Assembly: GCA_002633025.1 (NCBI GenBank)
Contig: NMRB01000179.1
Coordinates: forward strand, 307,984 to 371,983
Source of the DNA: Notospermus geniculatus
Lineage: Eukaryota; Nemertea; Pilidiophora; Heteronemertea; Lineidae
Length of the DNA stretch: 64,000 bases
Direction: 5' to 3'
Positions within the stretch are counted from its first letter, which is position 1; each line of letters starts with the position of its first letter. Of this stretch, positions 1-11,900 are shown one piece after another. The notes below the pieces were generated by a model. It saw only the letters and a program-made list of their open reading frames with translations, did no database searches and was not told the DNA's origin. Made by a program: the position numbers and the translations under genes.

Positions 1-544
1 ATATTTGTAAAGCATAATCATTTTGTGGCAAAATATCTCGAGGTTTTTCAGTTATTCTGAGACCAAAGTAGTCCATGACCGCGTGCATTTTGTTTACCCA
101 CGTGACCAAACATCTCCCAGACGTTATACACTTATTCCACTTCATAAAGTTCAGGGAAATGTATATTTATTGTATTCATTTCGAAATTGTGACACATAGA
201 TTGCAAGGAGAGGCTTAGGCATGAATGTAGTGTTGTTTACGCGCAAGGTTCTGGGGCGCGGAGTATCATGGTTGTGATATGCGAGGCCTGATCACATATC
301 CATCCGCGGCCGCAAAAATCAAAATGGCGGATGCCGATCGATGACAGTGTCGATATTGCGTAGAAATTCGGCACTGTGTACAGTTTTTGACACCAATTCC
401 AAACTTTTGCACAAGTTTTTATAGTTCATTCTAACTTCGGCCAAACTCACAATTATTGCCGATATGCCCGGATAGACTGGAAAACCCTTACGATGTACAT
501 GCATGTACATGTGTTTTTGTTTTGGCGATGTCAGGCGTTATGTT
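1..544. other. No feature recognised
   Basis: Downstream flank of the PAN gene. TTTATT around 165 could be a minus-strand polyadenylation hexamer. Nothing else is supported. Confidence 0.4.
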
Positions 545-1555
545 TTAGAGTGTATTTTTATAAATCAGAACAGTTTTCAGTGAAACCATTTTATTTTCCA
601 GTTTACAACAAAACAACAAAATGTTGCTGTCCTGATCGAAATACAATATTTTTGTGATGCCTGTGACTCCTTTTGCACAAGTTTTTATAGGAAATATGGA
701 ATGATTCCTAACCTTCCTGCTGGACAATTTACCATAGAGCGAATTGGTGACACCATTCTTTGGTGTGCAAGGCACATCCAGCAGTTCTCGTAATGCATTT
801 TTACTGAAAACACCGTTGATACCAGTTCTGTAATCACCAAGAGTTATTGGGCTTGAACCAGGACGTCTGATGTTTCTTAAATATCCTCGGTAATCTTGAC
901 CCTTTGGGTATATAAACAACTTGTTCATTCCGGACCCCATATATACAGTTATTACTACATCTGTTGTATGGAAAAATCTCATTTCATTGTTTGCGTATTT
1001 TTTCATTGAACCTCTCGAACTATCAACTAGAGGTAATTTGGTTCCATTATGAAGAGTCATCACTGTCACATTGTTGACACCATGGTTCATTTGATAATCA
1101 TACAGTGTGAATGCCATGTTCCATTTGTGATTCAAGCGGCAGGAAATTACGACTTGATCATAAACGCGAAGGCTCAATCTTCTTTGGTCGTATCTATGCA
1201 AACATTTTTCCCCAGTTGGTATCAATATATGGCCGACAAATCTTCCTCTTGAGAAATCATACAATAAAAGCTTGTGTGCTCTTTCCAGTACCACCACGAA
1301 GGTTTTGAAAATGCCAGGTCCTACAACTATTTGACGTCTATAAAACACCGAATTATAACTTGAATACAAAAGATCGTTTTTCCGTGACTCTTTATATACA
1401 ACAACTCTGTAATTTGGAATGGGTTGCTCTATGTAGAAACAAAAAATGCTGGAAATCGAACTTTGATATGTGCACCCTCCGTTCCGATTTCTATAAGTAA
1501 TAGGAGGAACCAAAACTTGACGATGCGTTTGTCGAAATTGGGCATATTTGTTTAA
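545..1555 (-). CDS. Long terminal exon of the PAN gene, unknown domain
   Basis: This 336-codon open frame plus stop begins after a TTTCTTTTCCACATCACCAG acceptor. An open frame of this length is unusual for the AT-rich noncoding DNA here, which supports real coding. The residues are rich in Tyr, Arg and Asn with scattered Cys. No family is recognised. Confidence 0.4.
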   Translation of the reverse strand, partial: LNKYAQFRQTHRQVLVPPITYRNRNGGCTYQSSISSIFCFYIEQPIPNYRVVVYKESRKNDLLYSSYNSVFYRRQIVVGPGIFKTFVVVLERAHKLLLYDFSRGRFVGHILIPTGEKCLHRYDQRRLSLRVYDQVVISCRLNHKWNMAFTLYDYQMNHGVNNVTVMTLHNGTKLPLVDSSRGSMKKYANNEMRFFHTTDVVITVYMGSGMNKLFIYPKGQDYRGYLRNIRRPGSSPITLGDYRTGINGVFSKNALRELLDVPCTPKNGVTNSLYGKLSSRKVRNHSIFPIKTCAKGVTGITKILYFDQDSNILLFCCKLENKMVSLKTVLIYKNTL

Positions 1556-2206
1556 CTGGTGATGTGGAAAAGAAACGCTTGATAGACAAATGAAAATAAA
1601 ATAAGCTTTTGTCCATGCATAGGTAGGCCATGGAGGTATTAACTCCATGCACAGGCCTACTGGTAGTCAGTTAGTCTCGCTCAACCATACTCATCAGGTT
1701 ATGGAGTCTGCATGGCATCATAACTAGAGTTTCTCGTTTAGGGCGTACATGTGACCTGGATGTGATCGGAAAATGGCGGCTTATAGCTGACAATGATTGG
1801 ACTCGATGTCTCACGTGATCGATGAGTAAAATGTAAATGGACGATCTTTGTGAGGATAAAGGGATAGATGAGGGTATCGAAAAGGCGCTAACCATCTGCC
1901 ATAGGCCTAAAACATACAATTATCAAACTGTATACATTGTACCTTTTTCTGGTAAAGCTTCGATCCAAAGCCAGGAACTACTTCCTCCTCCTCCATGCAC
2001 GTTCCTTTTCGATGGCTTAATTGGCAAATATACTTTGTTTCATCCAGCAAAGAGTTAAACGTCGTACACTTATGTTTTGATGCACAATGAACTGCGCACT
2101 CTAAATATGTTGCAGTATATAGAAAACCCATATTCGGGTCGTTTAAAAACCTCGAACGGATAATCATTTCAAATACGACGAGAACAGTTTCAGTAACCAA
2201 AGCCAT
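545..2206 (-). CDS. Candidate PAN/apple-domain protein, two exons
   Basis: Proposed model: exon 2206-1943, then exon 1555-545, both phase 0, about 424 residues in all. Seen: the first exon has a cysteine pattern typical of PAN/apple domains (motif around ECAVHCASKHKCTTFN, then a further CQLS). It ends at a good GT donor (minus-strand AAAAAG|GTACAA). The second exon follows a pyrimidine-rich CACCAG acceptor and stays open for 336 codons to a stop at 545. PAN domains mediate protein or carbohydrate binding, usually in secreted or surface proteins. The initial Met is followed by a moderately hydrophobic stretch that could be a weak signal peptide, but it contains two acidic residues, so an upstream exon is possible. 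The C-terminal 336 residues match nothing I recognise. If calsyntenin's missing 5' exons lie beyond the window start, this gene would be nested, in antisense, in its first intron. Confidence 0.45.
1943..2206 (-). CDS. PAN-domain exon
   Basis: This 264-nt exon (88 codons) holds the PAN-like cysteine cluster. The frame ends phase 0 at a GTACAA donor. The Met at 2206 is the first in the frame and could be a true start or an internal residue. Confidence 0.45.
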
Positions 2207-2713
2207 AATTTGTCTTCAAACGTCCCTTTGTTTCAGATACATGTGGTGACTTCTCCTTTCACAACTTACGCGTTGAGCTTCTTCAGATCTCATCAGAAAT
2301 ACATGTGCCTGGGCGTCTTTGGCAAATTGATAAACTGAACTTTAAAGCAAAAACTAAGTTTTATCAATACCCGAAAACTCAGGTTTAACTCGTCAAACCT
2401 CGGATTGAGTTGTCAAACCGAATTTTCAAAGACTGCGTACATGCATGTGGTTTGTTTTCAAAACTAGGTTTCTGAGCAAAAAACGTACGTTTACGCGAAA
2501 ATGAAGTTACATGTAAGGCTATCTCATTCATTATAATATAGCACGCACAGAAACGAAACAAGGGTTTACGAGGCAAATATCAGTTTAGATAGAACTTGAG
2601 TTGTCAAACCAAGGTTTGTGGAGTTACCTGTGGTTCGTGATCGTGGGTGATAAGATTTTGTTCGATGAACTTGGTCTAATCATCGATAAACTGCACACAC
2701 GGCTTAAATCCTT

Positions 2714-2854
2714 AGGGCCAAATTCAAAAAGGGTGTTTAAGACTCAGACGCGTGTAACTTCGTCAAATGCATGGTGGAAGTGTGTGCATTTAGTGAAGTT
2801 ACACGCGTCTAAGTCTTAATCGCGCGATGATCACCCTTTGTGAATACGGCCCTT
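2714..2854. mobile_element. Palindromic MITE (GGGCC ends, TTA duplication)
   Basis: The two halves are imperfect reverse complements (GGGCCAAATTCAAAAAGGGT / AAGGGTGATTCA-type ends facing GAATACGGCCC). They share an inner ACGCGTGTAACTTC block. TTA flanks both ends, which suggests a PIF/Harbinger-type target site. Confidence 0.7.
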
Positions 2855-3020
2855 AGTCATCATCATTGGTTTATACAGACAACATTGCTTGATACCAAGC
2901 ACACCCCCATGCAAATGAAAGAAATACATGGTTCAAGGACTGGTATCATGCAAGTACATGTACATGTATTCACCATCGTGTCATCGAAATAGCCATGATT
3001 CGCATGAAAAAATCCATGTA

Positions 3021-3086
3021 CAGTGGAACCCCTCTAAATCGACCACCCATGGGACCGGAGCCAAGTGGTCTCTTTAGAGGGGTCGT
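3021..3086. mobile_element. CAGTGGAACC-type hairpin repeat
   Basis: CCCTCTAAATCGACCAC faces GTGGTCTCTTTAGAGGGG. Related ends recur at 20558, 47111 and 51402. Confidence 0.55.
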
Positions 3087-4201
3087 CACTTTAGCCAGGT
3101 TGAGATGGGGGTAGGGGGTAGGTATTCATGCAGAATAATAGGCCTTTCACCAGACTGACCATACAAAGTCAACTGAACATTTAAATTTGGATACCATTAA
3201 TTAGTGAACAAACTAAATTTGAGATTTAGGTGAGGACATAAACATGATCAGGGCTCTTTGGCCAGATGATTTAGCAACTAGGTGACCAATAATTAGCCGA
3301 TACCCAGTCAATTAACAATATTTCCTTTGAAATCCAAATTGCCCAGTTTAACTAAAAACGCCCACTGTGATTGCTAAATCATCAATTGTGTTGATTAAAA
3401 GTTGCGTTATGGCCAGGAATCATCCGAATTGCTGGGTTTGGCTAAAAATACATGTATAGACGAAATACGTGACAGCGTGAGCGATGGAGCTGGGAAATTA
3501 ATAGGCTACTTTGGTGTTGAAGAAATGCAACGAATATACTTGATGAGGCCATATGTGTATACATGTACTATTAGTGAAAAAATACTTCGACTTTTGGTGA
3601 ATATTTTCTTGGATCTTCCATCTGTCGCGCACTCTTTCCACTGACACTAAATTCGTGAGGCACAAAACCAGTCCAGGGAATGCGTTCTCGTGTTAAACCA
3701 ATCTAAACTAGAAACTGCTCAGCTGTCTTGCTTAGAATAGAATGTTATCTTTACCTCCTCAATACTCAGGCTTCCTGCATCCCAGTTGGAATGATATCAA
3801 TCCTAAATTCTCTGAAACACAGGAAAACTGTATTCGAATAGGAGAAGACGACAGCTGGAACTGGGGCTTCTTACTCTTGCTTATGACGGTGACTGCATGA
3901 CTTCTACGATAGTAGAGCTACAGATGAAACAGCGACGTATTAAGCGGACAGCACACTACCACCATGGAGGTATTATTATTATTAATAATACATGTACCTC
4001 CATGCTACCACCAACTCGGGCTAGCGCTTTTGACGCCAGGTAGAAAAATCCAGAAATTGTAGAGTGTCCTGGGTATGGAGGCAAGCGTCAAAAAGCACCA
4101 CAAGCTCAACTCTGTCGAACGCCAAGGATCAAATAGGTTTGATATACATGTATTTTGTTGTTATCAAGCTTGCTGATGTTCATTGGCGCCGAGCAGGAGG
4201 G

Positions 4202-4506
4202 GGAGCACACGACACGCCGCAGACTACACTCCAAATCAGGCGTCAATCTGCGTCACATGACGCTGGAGTTGGCGTGCGTGTGCTGAAGGTTTTTACAGCA
4301 GCACATAGCGATATCGCAAGTAATCTACTCGCCACCAACCTTCTCGTCAGCCACCGTAGACTAGGCAATATGGGTTTCCATTTTGTTTGCATCGGGCACT
4401 CATCGTCTGGAAGTTTCCACGTATCGCTGTCTAGCGTACACCTGGCGTCAACAGCCGATTCTGCTCGGTGGCGAGCAGCGGACCGTTTGCGATATCGCTG
4501 CTGGTG
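4202..4506. mobile_element. GC-rich inverted-repeat element
   Basis: Two nested inverted repeats: GAGCACACGACACGCC with GGCGTGCGTGTGCT, and AGCGATATCGCAA...CTCGCCACC with GGTGGCGAGCAG...GCGATATCGCTGCTGG. The open frame here is a by-product of GC content. Confidence 0.5.
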
Positions 4507-5050
4507 AGATCATGACATATCAATCATGCAGGACCCCCGTGCTGGAGGTGTGATGATTCGAGCACAGATACATCCAGTTTGATAAGCAGAATCCTTGTAA
4601 AATATGCAATAATCAAAAATAATCTTTTGAAGTGTATCATCGATCCGATTCAATCCGGAAAGCCATTTAAACATAAATCAATGACTATTGATTGCCTGCA
4701 CAATAGATAGCATCTCATTGTTATGATGGATCAAAGCTCTCTCTAGTGAAACAATTCACTTGTTTTTTTAACACGAATAGGCGCACCTACCTTGGATGAT
4801 ACTTTGTATGTATCTTTGTCTCTTTAACAATAATATGTCAATTCATCAGTCTTTTCTGAAATCTAGTGTGGAAAAGTGCCAGCCTGAAGAAGACCCCGGC
4901 TGGGGTCGAAAATTTGTTAAGTCCTGGAAGTTGACTTCTTGATATTCATCAATTCAACATGCGTTAGGAAACAAATAATATGATTTTTTCACATCAACTG
5001 CAATCTAAACAGAATGATTTACAGTGTATCCGTCCATGGTCAGTTGTGGA

Positions 5051-5125
5051 CACATGTATGTACTTATGTACATGTACATGTAATGTACATGTGCACGTAC
5101 ATACATGTACGTACATGTACATACC
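5051..5125. repeat. TACATG-rich simple repeat
   Basis: Dense overlapping TACATGTA and CGTACATG words in 75 bp. The translated frames here are low-complexity shadows. Confidence 0.7.
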
Positions 5126-5523
5126 CAATAGGCTCTGAGCTATAAACATAGCACAAGTACGTAAACCAAAATCGCAGTTGTACGATAAGAGAGTCTGGCT
5201 CCAGCTTCTGTTGGTGATGGTCGCCATTTGCTGACCGTACAGCAGACTGTTGTTCGAACAAGGTTCTTTTTGTGGTTAGGGGACCTTTTACTGACAAACA
5301 ACGTATAAACAGTAGATTTTTATACGTTGTCAGTAGGCATACGGTTCCTTAACCAACCACAAGATGAAGATCGAAGATTCAGACAAAATTGAAGTCTCGA
5401 TAACTGTGTGGATCAAGGATAAGACACCGAGATGGTGGCTATGAATGTAGGTCTTAGTGACCACACCCTGGCATGACCATTTCTCTGGCGAGGTCTCCAA
5501 TGCCCGGTGATATCTTCCTCTAA

Positions 5524-5549
5524 CTCCACTCCACTCCACTCCACTCCAC
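5524..5549. repeat. (CCACT)n microsatellite
   Basis: About five tandem ACTCC units. Confidence 0.9.
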
Positions 5550-5639
5550 AACGTAACTGGAGGAATCCAGCACGTATCTCATTCTGAAAGTAAAAAAAAA
5601 TGGGCACCATTAGTTTTGCCAATCCGTAATCTTGGTGTT

Positions 5640-6350
5640 ACGGCAAGGCTTAAGGCCTAGCCTTTTGAGTTCGCCGCGTTGGCCCGCCTCCGATGTAGCG
5701 GCAAACATGGCGGACGCGGCCTCCTGTCGTAGTCGTGGTAGTCTCGCGCAGCCAGCCGTTTCATTCCGCAGTACTGCTACACAAACGTCTGGCCCAGAAC
5801 GCCGTTATTCTTGTGATACAGTGCATTGTGGGTAATGCTGTAGCAGGTCACGTGACATAAGATGGCTGCTTCCATTGATGGATAAAATTTCACCTCACAG
5901 CCTTCCAAAATGTCTGAATCTGGCAATGAATCGATCGGTGAAGTGATCTGAGACAGCTTAGTGGACAGCATCAACTTATTGGAGTTGAATATCAGGCTGA
6001 AAACTAAGCAGGAATTGTGTATCCGTATGGTAGACGAGGTCGAGAAATCCCAACTGACATTATGTGGTCGTCGCCATGATGAGGTCACATGATCACTTCT
6101 CTTGCCCAATCAGCAGCCGGATTGTGATTTTCGAATGGGAGGAATCGGCGGATGGGAATGAATAACTAGCTCTGTCCCTGATTAACCAATCAGCATCCAG
6201 ACCAGGATCTTGGTCTGCTCGTAACAGAAAAAGTGGCGTTATGACCCAGACGCTTGTTCGATCCCCAGATTCGAAACAGCGGCTGGGTGACCGAGACTAT
6301 AGTCGTGGAGGAACGGAGTGGTACGACAGGGGACCAGTCTATTATATAGC
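5640..6350. promoter_or_regulatory. CpG-rich block with YY1-like and CCAAT motifs
   Basis: Contains ACATGGCGGAC and AAGATGGCTGC (YY1-like cores), two CCAATCAGC boxes near 6109 and 6186 and an AT-rich TATTATATAG at about 6339. It could be a promoter, possibly for calsyntenin, but no exon was found next to it. Confidence 0.25.
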
Positions 6351-6730
6351 GGAACGGGAGCGCCAGCGGGAGTGCAGCGGCAAAGACGGAAACCAGTCTA
6401 AAAATTTCACGAGAAGCAGAAAAATACGGGAGGTGGAAACAACGTTGAGCCCTATGTGGATGTGTGACAAGTGTAACGTTTTTCAGTGTGGCCCGTCTGC
6501 CAGTGTGACATTACAATAGACTGACGGAATAAGCGGCGACTTGACAATGAACGACACACAGAGAAACAGCGAGTCCGTTTCCCAGTGTGTTCCAAACAAT
6601 GGAAGTCACACAGAAAAATAGTGCCAATGGCACTGTGCCCGCTTGGCTTGAAGCAGTATTATGTTATGTATCCTATTTACCCTTGATAGAAATTTGACGA
6701 AGATCCATCACTTCGTTAGGGAGAAACAAC

Positions 6731-6998
6731 ACTTTATGTTTTGGGTTTTGGCCCCTAGTGGCAAAGTCAAGAATCAGATTTTGCCGAAAATTCATCTGAG
6801 TTGTTACAGCCTAGAGGTNTAGGCCTTTAACCTGTGTAATGCAGAATTTGTACGCTGATTAGGCCAAAACACCCTTAATCGTGCGATGATCACCCTTATT
6901 GAATACGGCCCTTTATGTTTTGGGTTTTGGCCCCTAGTGGCAAAGTCAAGAATCAGATTTTGTCGAAAATTCATCTGAGTTGTTACAGCCTAGAGGTA
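6731..6998. repeat. Duplicated 87-bp segment with single N between
   Basis: The block beginning CTTTATGTTTTGGGTTTTGG at 6731-6817 recurs at 6911-6998 with one change. The first copy ends exactly at the N at 6818. Confidence 0.8.
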
Positions 6999-7146
6999 GA
7001 TACATGTATGTGCGAAGTTTCAAAGCAATCGGTCAAGCCATTACAAAAAGAGCCAATTTCGTAATTTCAGACAAACTTTGACCCCTGTGACCTTCCAAAG
7101 TAGGTCAAATTTAAAAACACAAGTATTATCTTATGTATTCTCATTA

Positions 7147-7968
7147 GGCGAGAGTTTTTTTATGCCTTGTTTCGCGAACCCGCCGCTTACGAAAATGACG
7201 AAAAAAAATAAAAATAAAGTTTTTTTTAATGCGCCTTAGCGAACCCGCCGCCGTCAAAATCGGTGAAAAATCTAAAAAAATAAATTTTATTTTTAAATTT
7301 TTATCCCGCCCGCCGCTCCTAAATTGGTCATTCAATATGTTTTTTTTTTCCGACCGCCGCGCTGTCGTCCGTCGCTTGTGTTATGTATATTCTCCAATAT
7401 CGGCATCACGCGCAATGTATGCATTGCATGCGTTGTGCACTGTCCTGTGCGTGGGAGAATGCCGTTTTGACGGCATGCTATTTGGCGGTAGTACCGTAGC
7501 ACGAGGCGAGCTGTATGTCAGTGATCGCGTGAGCATGGCATTGTTTACCGTGTTGTTGGCAGCTCAAAGGTACTCAAATCCCTGCCTGATGGGTCCAGTT
7601 GCCAAACTGGATGGGACTACCTAAGAATCAACTGGATTCTTTGGTCATCAATGGAGAATGCCTACTTCTCAGACGGCAGTGAACCTCCCGTTCATACTGG
7701 TCAGCACCAAGGCAGTTAACAGGCCTACATACATTCTTGAAGTCTTGTAAAAAAGACAAGACAGACGTCTGTTTTTGAAATAAATTTATTTTATTTGGAA
7801 ATAAAATTTTATTTTTTAAATTGCCGCCTCCCAGAAATTTCCCAAGCGCCATTTTGTGAAGTATCAAAATGGAAGAAAATAAAATTTTATTTTTATTTTT
7901 TTTCCGACCCCCTCACAAAATCTGTGGAAAAAAAAGTTCGCTAAACAAGGAATAAAAAAACTCTCGCC
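7147..7968. mobile_element. 822-bp Harbinger-like non-autonomous element
   Basis: Terminal inverted repeats GGCGAGAGTTTTTTTAT...CCTTGTTT..GCGAAC face each other at about 33 bp. Perfect 3-bp TTA duplications flank them (7144-7146, 7969-7971). No transposase is visible inside. TTA target site and GG ends fit PIF/Harbinger. Confidence 0.8.
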
Positions 7969-8822
7969 TTAGATACACCCATGATAAAAATTTGACAAAG
8001 ATCCATCTCATGGTGAGGGAGAAATAGCACTTTTAGTGATTTTGGTTTTGGCCCCCTAGTGGCAAAGTCAAGAATCAGATTTCACCAAAATTCTGTCTGT
8101 AAGTTGCGATAACATAGAGGTGAATGTGTACAAAGTTCCAACACGATATAGGCCAAAGTAGGAATCCAACCGCACTCAAAATCGAACTCAACCTAGATCT
8201 TAGGCCCATATATACACCCACCAAGGACCAAAAAGATTCCTTGAAAAATAAAGGCGCTAGAGCGCTAACAAACCAAAGTTTACGGACGTACCGACGTACG
8301 TACGGACTAACGCACGACAGACCACCACTCAATGACCCCAACCACAGCATAAGCCCTGCTGGGCCTTGCGCCAGAACCCATGGGGAGGGAAAATTACTGA
8401 TGTATATTTGGTACATGAATATCAAAATAAATGGATGGCGGATCAAATCTCCAAACATTATGAACTACACGTAGCTCAGAAAGACGAAGTACAAACAGCC
8501 ATGCGGGGAAAATGGGCCTTCTTCTGATGGGGAAGACTTTTTCCCAAAGGGGTGTTCTATTGTGCTGATTTTATCTGACCATAAAGGCAGTGAAAGCCTA
8601 TGACAAGCCGTTGGCGCAGTCCTCTTTTCGTTCTCCGAGTTTTCCTATCATCAAAGTAAACTCTGAAAGGATCGTTCAGGAGAAATAACAGTGTGGACTT
8701 CCTTTTATGTCATGGGTCAAATAGACCCCTGGAAATCACATCTAAGCCCACCTAACTAATGAGCGTTCAGAAACCATTAGCGTTGAAGGAAAATTAACTA
8801 CCGATATTACCATTCATGACAG

Positions 8823-8971
8823 ACGCCAGTTTGGGATAAAACGGAGAAGGTGGGAGGAAGGATTTTCATNGATTTGGGTCCCCACGAAAAATTAGATTTT
8901 GAAAAACGACAAAACTATGCCTTCAGTATAGAAGCATATGATTGTGGATCTCCAGAGCGGCAATCAAAAAC
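8823..8971 (+). CDS. CLSTN1: Calsyntenin exon, cadherin repeat 1
   Basis: The exon encodes the end of cadherin repeat 1 (EKLDFEK...YAFSIEAYDCGS), matching the family's EKLDCE...FTIQAYDCG block. The acceptor is CATGACAG, the donor is AAAAC|GTAAGT, and the exon ends in phase 2. One ambiguous base (8870) makes one residue uncertain but leaves the frame open. Confidence 0.85.
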
Positions 8972-11900
8972 GTAAGTGTTCAGAGAGAATGTGAACAGCC
9001 ACACCACTCCTGATCTGGAGTCACATTCCAATTAACTTAATAATAGGAATATGTAGCAAGTTGAACTCTACCCTTTGGTAGCTAGCAAAAAAAAGTGAAC
9101 CTGCAGTTGGTAATAAGTGGGACCAAATCAGTTACTTTTCCAGCCTCGCCTCTAGACTTCACGCGGGTGTATGTATTGCTTGTTGTCGCTGTACTTTGCG
9201 TGTTATTTCTTAAGTTACTGCTCCATAACTCGAGCCCTCTCACGTAAGCAATCCACCTTCTTCAGTTAACAAGCTTTTGTTTGACAAATGGATCCGGATG
9301 AACACTTCCGCCAAGTCGATCAATATCCCCAAATTGCATATTTTCTTCGCCGCGATTTTTCTCCCGAAAGTTACTAATTAGATTCCATCACACTAATGAG
9401 GCAGCGGAGGAGATGTCTCCGTGTGACGGGCAGGAAATGATGCAGTGTCTTGTTTCCATAATTGCAATTTACAACGCGCTTTGTTGTGGCGATTATGCTG
9501 GTGCATATGCAAGAAACTTTCTTTCTGCGGTTCTGTTGCAGTGCTATTTTGAAAGTGATTGCCAGTGCCAAATATTTGTGAAAAAGGGTTAAGAGAAATG
9601 TTGGTGTAGATTAGAGTTATTGGCAGTTTGCATTTGTGACCCATCACAAGATATAAACCAGGATGAACCAAAATAACTGCAGGAGATAAAGGAAGAAATG
9701 TGATCACTCAGATTCTACAAAAGACAGACAAGCCTAGGCCTACTGAAATTGACAAAATGTTGGTCTCAACCTGCAGACTTCAGAGAGCTACTTTAACTGG
9801 GTTTGCAGAGACATGTCACATCTATTGCGAATTTGGCAGTTGCATTTTTCCCAAGGATTATTTTTATCTCCATTTCTGTTTCAGTGCCCGCGTGCACATC
9901 CGGGTGCTTGAAGTAGCACGACCAACATGGGAAAAACAATCCTATTTCGCAAAAATTGAGGAGGGAGTACACACAGAGCCTCTCCTCAAGGTCACAGCTA
10001 AAGAAACAAGGACATCGGATCGGAACAAAATTTGCAACTACCGGGTCAGGACGCCAAATGTACCTTTCACAGTTGACAAACAAGGTGGGTTCAGTGTAGT
10101 TGACTTCTTTGTTGTATCACAAGTAAGGTGGTTGAAAAGCAGTTTTAAACTCTCAACTTCTGCCGAATTTGTATTTTTGTGTCAGATTCAGTATACCGGT
10201 ACTGTAAAACCTGATAATTTGGCGATCAAAATATTTCAGAGTGAATTTCACAAACATTTTGAGGCCATTTGCTCTTAAGCTGTATTGGTGACCTCGCATC
10301 CTCGGCGTGAGATCAATGGCGTGAGTGGCACGTGAAAATATCTCGTTTTACAATATATCACCCTGTAAAATGATACATTGCCATTATTTTTCAGCATTTT
10401 ATTGTCAGTATCTGACTTGTGTCATCGTTGCATTTCGTCAATTTCTGTTCTATACATTTCTCTTTTTGGTAAAGGTCAAAAGCCAAAGTGGATGTTGTCT
10501 CATTATTCAGCTTGCTCGTCTCCCTCCTTCAATCAAACCAAAAGGGAGGCAGTATAACTGCAGGATTAGCAAATCTGTCTTTACTGGGGAAGCCAGACAA
10601 GCAAGATGAAATGATAATGTAGATGGTGGTGATTTGTGAGCAGGAAGGCTGTCAAGTTCTCGGAGAGTTAGAAATAGGTGTGCGAATGTGAAGCTGGGTT
10701 GGTGCAGAGTGAAAGGAATGATTTGACTGGACTGCTGGACTGTGGGCAGGCATAAGTCCAAAATGAAAATCAAAATGGTGTTGAGGGAAAATGTGACCCG
10801 CTCTAGCAAAAATATGTGCATGTCACAACCGAGGAAAATACATGTACTCATACACAAGTTGCTATCCTATTGTTCTAACAGACTGTGTTTTAAAATAATG
10901 CCTAGTATCTCCATAACAGTATGTCGTTTCATTTTAATCAATGTCTTAATTGGTCTGGAAAATGTACTAAATTACAACTAACAGAGACGGACTAAATTCC
11001 TCATGCTTAGTTTATCAGGTCGGGCAGAAGGTTGTATAAATATCTTGAAATTGTGAAGACTTGGTGAGATCTTCAAAATATGTAGGTGGCCTGGCGTCTC
11101 ACTTTATAGTATAGCTACCTTCAATCTTGCTACCAGGTTTACTGATGATTCAAACACTGAGCAATTTATTCCAATTAGAGAAGTCATGTGGAAACTTGAG
11201 TGGATTCCTTCTCTTGCTGAAAACAGGTGGTGAAAGGTGGTATCTGTTGAAGAGAAGTTGTATTTCTCTAGTATAGCCAGCAAAATGATCTTGTTGGCCT
11301 GCTTGGTGATAGCATATCAGGCCTTGTGTAAATTGAAGCTGAAAGTGGAAGGTTGGCAGGTCAAGACCTGTATTGAACATTGTTAGATCTATAGGGTCTG
11401 TATCCAGACAAGTACTGAAGGTTCTTGATCAGACTTGAGGTGACGCTCTACAGACAGTGCGTCTAGCTTCAGAGAGGAGCAAAATGTCAGTGACCACCAC
11501 CACCACCACCACCACCACTGCTGCCACCAGCACCCATTCTAAAGGCGCCTGTCCATGGGAGAGGTTTCTTGCGGAAGTTAGTTCACAGTGGGCACCACCA
11601 CTCACTCTAAAGGCACCTGTCCACTGGTGAGTTTTCTTGCAAAAGTTGGCTCACAATGGGCAATTCACCATTGTTAGTTTCTTAGGGCAGGGGCAATTCC
11701 ACGATTTCGGAAAAGAGAGGGCGCACTGTGCTAGAAACATTGAAATCTGCGGTGAATTTCAATGATTTGCTCCAAATTTAAGAATTTCACGGTCAATTTT
11801 GCTAAGATAAGACCAATGACACACACTAGTTGTGCTGCCATAGAGTGCCAAATTACAAGAGAAAACTCTCCCAGGTGCCTCATGGCACCAGAGATATGAG

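Noticed and set aside
4064-4507. 147-codon open frame
   Set aside because: It coincides with GC-rich nested inverted repeats and has no family similarity or splice support.
4884-4911. Hammerhead-ribozyme-like core (CTGAAGA, GACCCC stem, GAAA)
   Set aside because: There is an extra unpaired base before stem II, and I found no convincing stem III with a cleavage triplet. The text also resembles a widely dispersed CCTGAAGAAGACC-type repeat.
6241-6519. 92-codon open frame
   Set aside because: Charged, low-complexity and without recognisable domain or splice context. A chance frame is more likely.
7229-7624. 131-codon open frame
   Set aside because: It lies inside the 822-bp inverted-repeat element and does not resemble a transposase.
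8870-8870. Assembly gap breaking the calsyntenin exon
   Set aside because: The reading frame and family similarity continue across it, so it is a single ambiguous base.
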